64,000 nt of DNA from SKVR01 sp964491395. GTDB lineage: Bacteria; Bacteroidota; Bacteroidia; Bacteroidales; UBA7960. The notes beneath the pieces were generated by a model. The model was given only the letters and a program-made list of their open reading frames with translations, was not told where the DNA came from and did not search any database. A program made the position numbers and the translations under genes. The stretch lies in contig CAZBGI010000014.1 in the NCBI GenBank assembly GCA_964491395.1, positions 1 to 64,000 of the forward strand. Reading direction: 5' to 3'. Below, piece by piece: positions 8,492 to 15,606 of this stretch (the first letter of the stretch is position 1; each line of letters begins with the position of its first letter).

Positions 8492-9821
8492 GAATATCCG
8501 ATTCGGGCAAGCCAAATTCTTCTTCCATTTTTATGTCCAGGTCCTCCAGTTTGTTGAGGATAGGATTGTAAATACCCGGCAGCACAGGGATATGTACCCC
8601 TTTCTCTGCGATGTCTCCGTTAAGTATCATCTCAACTCCCACAGCAGCAGGCAAAGCTACCGTTCTGGCCACAGCCGTGTTGGTTGACGGGGTTCCGAAA
8701 TCGAGCATGGTAGATTTGATGACTTCCCTGGCAGCATCGGGGTAAGAGGCAAGGAAAACATGTTGCATTGCCACCATGTCGCGATCTTCATTGCCCATTT
8801 GCATTTTTTCGATCATCAGGTCCGACGTTATTTCAAAAGGAGTGTCTTGTTGGCGGTTCATGGGTTTTTTGTCAAACAGCCCCAGCCATTGCAGGGCTTT
8901 CATAGCATAGGCATCCTCAGGCAAACCCAGGTATTCCGCGGTTTTTTTCCTGATGTTGTTCGTGTTGGATTCCCCAATAAGCATGCTAATCATGTCGGCA
9001 TAAGTTTTTCCTGTAAAGTCGTAACTATCGCTGGTAAGCAGTTTGAGCGTTTTCAGGGCATCAATAGTTTCGCACCAGCCCGGAAAACGAAAAGTACCGC
9101 GCATCATGGTTTGGGTTTCAGGTATGCCGTACAGGTCGATATAGGGAAGACTGTCGCGGTTGGGGTATACCTCCAGTTTGCCTACTCCCGGAAAATCAAC
9201 CGAGAGAGGATTTTTGAAGAGATTCTCGGTAAGAACTTCTACCTTTTCACCATGGCGAAGATATTTTCCATCGTTGTTTCCTGCCATCACCACCCCTTTG
9301 GGACTCCATGAAAATTTATATTTCAACGGATTGTCGATTGCCTCAGGTGCCGGTAGTGCTCCGCAGAGACTATAAAATTCTTCAATTTTTCCTCCTTTGT
9401 CGTGCACCTTGTCGATTATGCGCATGGCACTCATATGATCAATGCCGGGGTCAAGTCCCAATTCATTGAGGATGATGATGCCGGCATCGACGGCCTGCTG
9501 GTGTAAACTCTTCATTCCCTCTTTGACATAAGAAGTGGTGACCATATTCTTTTTATGTTGGATGCATTTTTCCGCCACCATTATATGGTACACCCAGGGG
9601 AGGAGGCTAACCGTTATATCGTGCTCTGATACGAGCCAATCCAGTTTGTCAGGCTGATCTACCGTCCAGCCTATAGCGTGGCCGTTTTTGTGATGGGCGG
9701 TCATGGCCTCTGCTTTGCTTTTGGTGCGTGAAGCCACTGTTACCAGAAAATTTTTGTCTAGAAGGTAGTCTACCATGGGTTTTACTACCATTCCTGCGCC
9801 TAGAATGAGAACTTTTTTCAT
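8484..9821 (-). CDS. Saccharopine dehydrogenase (L-glutamate-forming), SDH half of AASS
   Basis: Catalyses the second step of lysine breakdown: saccharopine is oxidised to alpha-aminoadipate semialdehyde and glutamate. The 445-residue protein aligns by eye with the C-terminal half of animal AASS. It has the nucleotide-binding loop VLILGAGMVVKPMVDYL at the very N-terminus, SLLPWVYH, ELGLDPGIDHMSAM, CGALPAPEAIDNPLKYKFSWSPKGV and YPNRDSLPYIDLYGI. I start at 9821 so the Rossmann loop begins at residue 2; an in-frame ATG four codons earlier (9833) is possible. The upstream gene, 160 bases away on the same strand, is the partner lysine-ketoglutarate reductase, so the two probably work together. Its 3' end overlaps kynU on the other strand by 8 bases. 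Confidence 0.9.
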   Translation of the reverse strand: MKKVLILGAGMVVKPMVDYLLDKNFLVTVASRTKSKAEAMTAHHKNGHAIGWTVDQPDKLDWLVSEHDITVSLLPWVYHIMVAEKCIQHKKNMVTTSYVKEGMKSLHQQAVDAGIIILNELGLDPGIDHMSAMRIIDKVHDKGGKIEEFYSLCGALPAPEAIDNPLKYKFSWSPKGVVMAGNNDGKYLRHGEKVEVLTENLFKNPLSVDFPGVGKLEVYPNRDSLPYIDLYGIPETQTMMRGTFRFPGWCETIDALKTLKLLTSDSYDFTGKTYADMISMLIGESNTNNIRKKTAEYLGLPEDAYAMKALQWLGLFDKKPMNRQQDTPFEITSDLMIEKMQMGNEDRDMVAMQHVFLASYPDAAREVIKSTMLDFGTPSTNTAVARTVALPAAVGVEMILNGDIAEKGVHIPVLPGIYNPILNKLEDLDIKMEEEFGLPESDILR

Positions 9822-9981
9822 GTTTGAATTCATGGGTTTGTTGGATTTGAGGGTTTGTGTTTTGGTTTTCAGGTAAACTGCCCTTTCCGGGGACTGATTG
9901 TTATGTTTTCATATTTGTACTTTTCAACCAATATGATCAACAGTTTTTCTGGATGTTCGGGCAGTTTTAAATGCACTACGG

Positions 9982-11298
9982 TTATTCTTGCACAAAATCG
10001 CTGATATACTCATAGTCGGGAGTCAGTTTTCCGCGATGCAAAATCAAGGCTTTCCGGATGGGAGAAGGGAGCTTCAAAGAAGTTAGTTCGACGTTAAAGT
10101 CTGCTTCTGCAATGGGTCTGATAAATGCGAACAGGGCATTACCAAATGCTTCGGAAGAATCCCGGGGAAGTTCACTGGGCAAAATATCCACAGCCATTAC
10201 CAGTATCCCTTCTCCGTCAAATCCCATCTGGTGATTGTCGTGAATGGGGTTGTACACAAATACGGGATTCTCAATCTCTGTTCCCTGGTGGGTGAATTCG
10301 ACAGAGCCATCCGGATCGCAGGTTACATCGCCTACAACCTTGAGCTTGGGTTCTCCGTTCTGATATAATTTCCGGGCAAATTCTTTGGTGAAGATACGAG
10401 GATACCGGTCATCCCAGTACATACAATTCATCAGGATGGTAAGATGGGGAATGTATTGTTCAAAATTGTTCTTGTACTTTTCCGGATGCTGATAATAGTC
10501 TTGTAACGTAAAGTGATGAGTTGTTTCTTTAGGCTTGCTGATGTGCTCCTCCTTAAATACGATTTTATAAATCATATTGCGGGACACATTTTTTTGCTGA
10601 TGGAGCTCTAAGAGCTCATCCGGAGAAATTTCTTTTATTGGGAGTAAATCGGTTATTTCCTGTGCTCCTTTGGATACATTGCCATACCCTGTAATTCCTA
10701 TGGTGAGGGGGTGCAGTTTTTCGGGTATCCCTTCTTTCTTTAATGTTTCTCCCAATGCCGCAATTTGCTGTTTGGCCTGGGCTACTGAATCATATTCGCA
10801 GGATTGTTTCAGACTCAAAAAAGGATTGTTGGTAAATCCCTGCTTTTTAAGTCTTTGCCCCAGGCTCCACAGGGAGTTGATCATTCCTGCCAACCCCGCA
10901 TATCTTCCGAAGAAAATCAGCCGCTTATTGTGCTCATCTTCCACTTTTTCATAATCAATCAGGTTGCATTTCAATTCCATCATTCTTCGTAGCATGGGCA
11001 TGTTGTAGGGTTGTCCTTTGATTACGTGGGAGAAAAAAATGTATGTTTTGCCCGGTTCAAAATAATCTGTCGGTATTTCTTTTACGCCCATGATGATTGG
11101 ACAGTCAGCAAGGTTTTCGGCAATGGTAGCGCCCGCAGCCTCATATTCCTGATCGGTGAAAATCCGCTTAGGTGATTGTTGAATGACAAACTCCAGGGCA
11201 TGATCGGTAATGAGGTTTTTGATGTGGAAAGGGGTGAGGGGGGTACGACGTTCTGCGGTATATTTATCTTCATGTCTGATTCCGATTTTTGCGCTCAT
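9982..11298 (-). CDS. Lysine-ketoglutarate reductase (saccharopine-forming), LKR half of AASS
   Basis: Condenses lysine with 2-oxoglutarate and reduces the adduct to saccharopine, the first step of lysine degradation. The 438-residue protein matches the N-terminal half of animal and plant AASS/LKR-SDH. It begins IGIRHEDKYTAERRTPLTP, as in the alanine dehydrogenase/transhydrogenase N-terminal fold, and has FSHVIKGQPYNMPML, LIDYEKVEDEHNKRLIFFGRYAGLAGMIN, the loop GITGYGNVSKGAQEI (about residue 200) and LMNCMYWDDRYPRI. In animals both activities are on one chain; here they are two adjacent genes. A -7 promoter box lies at 11336-11343. Automated pipelines may call it alanine dehydrogenase or NAD(P) transhydrogenase alpha, but the residues listed argue against that. 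Confidence 0.9.
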   Translation of the reverse strand: MSAKIGIRHEDKYTAERRTPLTPFHIKNLITDHALEFVIQQSPKRIFTDQEYEAAGATIAENLADCPIIMGVKEIPTDYFEPGKTYIFFSHVIKGQPYNMPMLRRMMELKCNLIDYEKVEDEHNKRLIFFGRYAGLAGMINSLWSLGQRLKKQGFTNNPFLSLKQSCEYDSVAQAKQQIAALGETLKKEGIPEKLHPLTIGITGYGNVSKGAQEITDLLPIKEISPDELLELHQQKNVSRNMIYKIVFKEEHISKPKETTHHFTLQDYYQHPEKYKNNFEQYIPHLTILMNCMYWDDRYPRIFTKEFARKLYQNGEPKLKVVGDVTCDPDGSVEFTHQGTEIENPVFVYNPIHDNHQMGFDGEGILVMAVDILPSELPRDSSEAFGNALFAFIRPIAEADFNVELTSLKLPSPIRKALILHRGKLTPDYEYISDFVQE

Positions 11299-11335
11299 AG
11301 AGGTTTTGTTTTAATCGTTTATAATTTTTCTGTAA

Positions 11336-11343
11336 CAAACATA
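11336..11343 (-). promoter_or_regulatory. Promoter -7 box for the LKR/SDH genes
   Basis: Read on the minus strand this is TATGTTTG, a full match to TAnnTTTG, 38 bases before the LKR start. No TTTG is found at the right distance for a -33 box. Confidence 0.4.
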
Positions 11344-11478
11344 CATAAATTTTCGGCAATATTTAAAATTCATACCGTAAATGTATATCAGTTTGCTCTT
11401 GCTGTATTAAAATTACAACAATTCAAGGACAGGGCAAGCTTTAACCTATTCTTAACAAGGAGTCCGCAGGCAATAGAT

Positions 11479-11486
11479 TATCTTTG
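11479..11486 (+). promoter_or_regulatory. Promoter -7 box (TATCTTTG) for the HAD hydrolase
   Basis: A full match to TAnnTTTG followed by GC, 31 bases before the chosen start. It supports starting the protein at 11517. No clear -33 box is seen. Confidence 0.5.
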
Positions 11487-11516
11487 CGTTTTTAAAATTT
11501 AAAATTGCATTATAAG

Positions 11517-12308
11517 ATGATTCGACTGATTGCCACAGATATGGACGGGACTTTGCTCAACGATAATAAAGCCATTGATCCTTCCTTCTGGCAGGTGCAT
11601 CAACAATTGACTGCGCAGGGTGTATTGTTTATAGTAGCCAGTGGAAGGCAATATTATAAATTACAGGAGCAGTTTGAGCGAATTAATGATGGGATTATTA
11701 TCCTGGCTGAAAACGGGACTTTTGTAAAGCACAGGGGGGAGGAAATTCTCGTCAGCCAGTTGCCACTGCAGGATGCGCGTAGTTTTATTGAAAAGGGAAG
11801 GGGGGTGCCCGATACAGAGTTGATTCTTTGTGGAAAACATTCAGCGTATGCAGAGAGCCGCTATGAGCCTTTTATTGAAGATGCATTGAACTATTACCGC
11901 CGGTTTGAAATAGTGGATGATTTGATGCAGATTGAAGATACAGTGCTCAAGGTTACCCTGTGGGATCATCAAAATGCGGAGTTCAATGCCTATCCTCATT
12001 TTAAATCATACAGAGAAGACTTTAAGGTAGCTGTGGCAGGAGACGTATGGCTGGATATAACCCATAAAAATGCCAGCAAGGGAATTGCCATACAGAAGAT
12101 ACAGGAATGGTTTGGGATCTCTCCTGAAGATACCCTGATTTTTGGGGATTACCTTAATGATTTGGATATGATGGGAGTGGGCTACCACAGTTATGCCATG
12201 AAAAATGCACATCCGAAAATACTGGAAATATCCAGGTTTGTTACCCGTTTCGATAACAATAACAATGGGGTAGTGGAAACCATTAAAGAGTTGTTTGATC
12301 TTCACTAG
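11517..12308 (+). CDS. Cof-type HAD-IIB phosphatase
   Basis: A 263-residue cytoplasmic haloacid-dehalogenase-family phosphatase. Motif I is IATDMDGTLLN with nucleophile Asp8 and Asp10. Motif II is FIVASGRQ. The motif III lysine lies in NASKGIAIQKI, and motif IV is FGDYLNDLDMM. The alpha/beta cap between motifs II and III marks subclass IIB (Cof/YbiV/YidA). These enzymes dephosphorylate sugar phosphates, FMN or PLP with broad specificity; the real substrate is not predictable. The start at 11517 places the beta-strand before motif I at the N-terminus; an in-frame ATG at 11505 is less likely. Confidence 0.88.
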   Translation: MIRLIATDMDGTLLNDNKAIDPSFWQVHQQLTAQGVLFIVASGRQYYKLQEQFERINDGIIILAENGTFVKHRGEEILVSQLPLQDARSFIEKGRGVPDTELILCGKHSAYAESRYEPFIEDALNYYRRFEIVDDLMQIEDTVLKVTLWDHQNAEFNAYPHFKSYREDFKVAVAGDVWLDITHKNASKGIAIQKIQEWFGISPEDTLIFGDYLNDLDMMGVGYHSYAMKNAHPKILEISRFVTRFDNNNNGVVETIKELFDLH

Positions 12309-12522
12309 GAAGTGAGTTGTCTCTGTCATCCCACAGGATTATGGCCATAGGGCAAGTCTTTCGGACTTTTAGGATTTTTCTCCTGCTAAAGTTTCCAATC
12401 AATGTCGCCATGACATCTTATCCCGGGGCAATGAATTGTTTATAGCCTGAAGGGATGGTACACCCGGGTGTGTTCCATCAGGAAGGGAACATTTTGAGAG
12501 ATTTGCCGGAAAACAATGGTTT

Positions 12523-14469
12523 CTAATAATAAAACCAGATGTTGCGGTAATCCCTGATATTCTCACCCCTTGCCGCCAGCTCTTCCAGGTAATCGTAAAT
12601 TGGCACATCCACATAATTGTAGGGGGGAACAGGTTGAATATTTTTCTCCCACGGATGGAACTCATATACTCTCGCGCCATTGGGCAGAATCATTACCAGG
12701 CGGTGATCCTGCCAGGCCATCAACTGGTTTTTCCCTAATTTGGGTACATTAAAAACGGGCTCATCGGTTCGGTCCAGTCCCGGAAGTAAACGGGCTTCTT
12801 CCTTGCGTTCCTGCAAGATACGGGCTATGGGCACCATGTATCTTTTTGTTTCCTCCTTACCTTTCATATTGAAGGTATAATAGGGGTCAACGCCAATGGC
12901 TTTTAAATCCATCCTTAATTTAACCGACTCAAACCTGCGGGAATTTTCTACGGTAAATACCTCCTGGTTGTAAACCATCATGCCGGCTTTGCGTATTCGC
13001 TGTACCGCGTCCATGGCCTCGGGAGTGATTTCATAGTTGTGCTCAAAATGGGTAATGATGCTGATTTGGCGCTTGCCGGGAATCTGATAGGATGCAATCA
13101 TATCAACAAATTCTTTGTCCCATCTCTGGGGCAGCACCACGGGAGTACGAGATCCCAGCCTGATGCGATATACTTGTTTTTTGGCCGTTACCTGCTCCAG
13201 GATATCTTTCAGGGTGTGAGTATTCATCACGCATGGGTCGCCACCGGTAATGAGAACATCGCCCACAGCAGGGTTTTCATCCAGCCATTGCAAGGATTTT
13301 CTTATTTCTTCTTTGCGGGCCATGGCTTTGGGATCAAGTACTTCGTCAATCTCCCAGTTGCGTTGGCAGTAAACACAAATTTGTGCACAGGTATTGTAGG
13401 GTTTCAATATGGCAATGCCCGGATACCTGCGAGTAACAAGGTCTACAGGCGATGTGTCGTGTTCACCCATGAAATCAAATTGAATGCCCCGGTTTTCCTT
13501 GCTTTCAATGAGCATGTCTACGTAGTCGGGCGGTGGAATAACCTGTGCCCTGATGGCATGGTCATATCCAATGTTGAGTTTGTTATCCATCAAACTCAGG
13601 TAGTAAGGGGTTATGCCAAAAGGTATTTTGTTTTTTATGGCCCTGTTGATGGCCTCTTTTTGCTCTTCGGTGAGTTCAACCAATTCAATGAGGGGTGCTG
13701 CATCTTTGATAACATTCTTTAACTGCCACTGGTAGTTGTTCCAGTCCTTTTCTTCTGCATTAAAATATTTCAGGATGCGTTTTTTGTTGGCTTTTCTCCA
13801 TTGTACCACATCGTCGTCGAGGCCACTGGGATATTTACGCAGGTATTTTTGCATGTTGGACGACAATTCATTGAGAATCCCGGTTCGGACCTCAGACGCT
13901 GCTCTGCCGGATAATTGAAGAAAATCTGGAATTCCTTTTTTTGCCTGTTTGGTTTCAAAGTAAATGTTCGACCGCCCCTCAACACCCCTGAAAAGATTGA
14001 TAAATTCCAGGATAAAACCGGGAGCTATGTTTTCTTTTTCTGTATCTGTTGGGGATTGCTTGCCATTGCGTGCCAATTTCATCAGCATATCCAGGGCTGA
14101 AAATTTGGTTCGATATTCATTTACAGGGCCAATAATGCTTTTCAATACACGGATAGCTTCCCTTACAGTCGATTTTTCGAGGAGATGTAAATCATTATCT
14201 ATGGCAAATATTCTCCTTTCCGCTTTTTCGAGATAGGTGTAAATCTGATCTCTCGCTTGTTCTAAGTTCTCAGCAGTTTTGAGAATCTGACTGATTTCCT
14301 CACTGGCTTCCCATAACCTTTCCAGGTAGGCGTCAATATTCACCTGAAACCTGGGTTTCACCACATCAACAGCGTCGGTAAAAACGTCATCAATGATACG
14401 GGTGTGTAGCACCTGCTTTGGTAGTTTAGATGCTGCTTCTGCTTTTTTTCTGCTTTTTTGCTTTTCCAT
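12523..14469 (-). CDS. KamA-family radical SAM aminomutase, probably glutamate rather than lysine 2,3-aminomutase
   Basis: A PLP- and SAM-dependent radical enzyme of 648 residues, longer than classical lysine 2,3-aminomutase (about 415) owing to a helical N-terminal region of about 300 residues that is basic at its start. The radical-SAM cluster motif is CAQICVYC (Cys361, 365, 368). GGDP follows at the expected SAM-binding position. The PLP lysine is probably Lys580 in FNVPKLGKN. The two aspartates that hold the side-chain amino group of lysine in the clostridial enzyme (Asp293, Asp330) fall on Lys536 (YYTFNMK) and Asn574 (VFN). Lys/Asn at these places is the signature of glutamate 2,3-aminomutase, which makes beta-glutamate. 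I start at 14469 (MEKQKS) rather than 14532 because the extra residues look non-coding. Substrate assignment is inference; family membership is certain. Confidence 0.85.
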   Translation of the reverse strand: MEKQKSRKKAEAASKLPKQVLHTRIIDDVFTDAVDVVKPRFQVNIDAYLERLWEASEEISQILKTAENLEQARDQIYTYLEKAERRIFAIDNDLHLLEKSTVREAIRVLKSIIGPVNEYRTKFSALDMLMKLARNGKQSPTDTEKENIAPGFILEFINLFRGVEGRSNIYFETKQAKKGIPDFLQLSGRAASEVRTGILNELSSNMQKYLRKYPSGLDDDVVQWRKANKKRILKYFNAEEKDWNNYQWQLKNVIKDAAPLIELVELTEEQKEAINRAIKNKIPFGITPYYLSLMDNKLNIGYDHAIRAQVIPPPDYVDMLIESKENRGIQFDFMGEHDTSPVDLVTRRYPGIAILKPYNTCAQICVYCQRNWEIDEVLDPKAMARKEEIRKSLQWLDENPAVGDVLITGGDPCVMNTHTLKDILEQVTAKKQVYRIRLGSRTPVVLPQRWDKEFVDMIASYQIPGKRQISIITHFEHNYEITPEAMDAVQRIRKAGMMVYNQEVFTVENSRRFESVKLRMDLKAIGVDPYYTFNMKGKEETKRYMVPIARILQERKEEARLLPGLDRTDEPVFNVPKLGKNQLMAWQDHRLVMILPNGARVYEFHPWEKNIQPVPPYNYVDVPIYDYLEELAARGENIRDYRNIWFYY

Positions 14470-14564
14470 GGCTGTAGGTTTGATTAGGAAAGATAGGTTG
14501 GTGATTTGTCGGGAAGCCATCCCTAACGGCAAAGCAAAATACTAAAAAAATCTTAAACCACAAC

Positions 14565-14594
14565 AAAAAAGCCGGCAAATTTACCGGCTTTTTT
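14565..14594 (-). terminator. Rho-independent terminator after the PorP/SprF gene
   Basis: Stem GCCGG / CCGGC extended by AAA/TTT across a mismatch, with an A-run on one side and a T-run on the other, so it can act in both directions. It lies 20 bases past the stop of the minus-strand PorP-like gene and closes the adhesin locus. Confidence 0.75.
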
Positions 14595-14613
14595 ACGAAT
14601 GTATAGAAATGTT

Positions 14614-15534
14614 CTAATTGAATATTCTTGGTGTTTTGGGAGTAACCCTTGTTTTGTTAAACCCTTCCAGTGAAGTGCTTATCATTATTTCATGTGATCC
14701 TCCATTGTATCCCCGGTTCACTCCCACGGCATAATCGTAGGCATATCCAACCTTTATATCTGGTGTAATAAAGTAGCCAGCCATGGCCGAAACTGCATCT
14801 CCCAGGCGATAGGAAAAACCACCCCAGAGCATACTGTCGTAATAGGCCAGGATATTGATATCGAACTGGGTTAAAAACCAACTGCTTTTAAAGAGAATGT
14901 AGGGTTGAATATCTACTGCGGGAATAACCTCCTCAAAGAGATATTTACCATAGAGATAAAAATGGCGTGGAGCATAGTCAATTTGGGAGCCTTCCACTGA
15001 GCGATACAGATGTGTGACTGCAAAACCCACCGTAAGGTTGGGATCAACATACTCGGCTCCAAAGTTAAAGTCGGGTCTGGTGAAGCTTTCCTGACCGTAA
15101 ATGGCATTGGGGTCATTCATGTTGTCATAGATCAGATGGGTTCCGTCGAGGGTACGGCTTACAATTCCGGCTCCCAGCCCGAAAGTAACGCTGGATAATA
15201 CGCCAACCTGCACCGGGAAAGCATAAAATGCTCTTGCCGTGAGAAAACTTTCGTATCCCAGCCGGTCATAAACCAGGTTTACTCCCACACCCCCAAAGAG
15301 CTCCTGGATATAAGAGCTTGCATTGAGTGCCTGGGAGGAAGGGGCGTTTTCCCAACCAACCCATTGTTGACGGGCTACAAGTGATGCGTTGATGGTATTG
15401 GATAATTCAACTGCTGCAGGATTGAATATTACTTCATTGAACATGTATTGACTGAAATGAACATCATTCTGGGCCGAGCCCGGAAATTGCCAGATTAAAA
15501 TGGCCAGTGTAAGTAGTGTTAGTTTTCTTTTCAT
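14614..15534 (-). CDS. PorP/SprF-family type IX secretion outer-membrane protein
   Basis: A 306-residue outer-membrane barrel. It has an N-terminal signal peptide (cleavage near GSAQ), then the hallmark QNDVHFSQYMFNEVIFNPAAV, then repeated amphipathic strands with SYRLGDAVSAMAGYFITPDIKVGYAYDY. In T9SS, SprF-type PorP proteins help export and anchor substrates that carry type-B (gliding-associated) C-terminal domains and are often encoded beside their substrate. That is the arrangement here: it is the last gene of a minus-strand set after the 4290-residue adhesin and a PorE-like OmpA protein. Its partner is therefore probably the adhesin. It starts 72 bases after the OmpA gene and ends before a clear terminator. 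Confidence 0.92.
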   Translation of the reverse strand: MKRKLTLLTLAILIWQFPGSAQNDVHFSQYMFNEVIFNPAAVELSNTINASLVARQQWVGWENAPSSQALNASSYIQELFGGVGVNLVYDRLGYESFLTARAFYAFPVQVGVLSSVTFGLGAGIVSRTLDGTHLIYDNMNDPNAIYGQESFTRPDFNFGAEYVDPNLTVGFAVTHLYRSVEGSQIDYAPRHFYLYGKYLFEEVIPAVDIQPYILFKSSWFLTQFDINILAYYDSMLWGGFSYRLGDAVSAMAGYFITPDIKVGYAYDYAVGVNRGYNGGSHEIMISTSLEGFNKTRVTPKTPRIFN

Positions 15535-15606
15535 AATTGAAAATGGTTAATTCGTTTTATCGCCGGGAGCCGTTTATGATTATTGTCACTCCCGTTGATG
15601 ATGGTT

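Noticed and set aside
13039..13722. 227-codon plus-strand open frame over the aminomutase gene
   Set aside because: It is antisense to the conserved radical-SAM core of the aminomutase and has no recognisable features.
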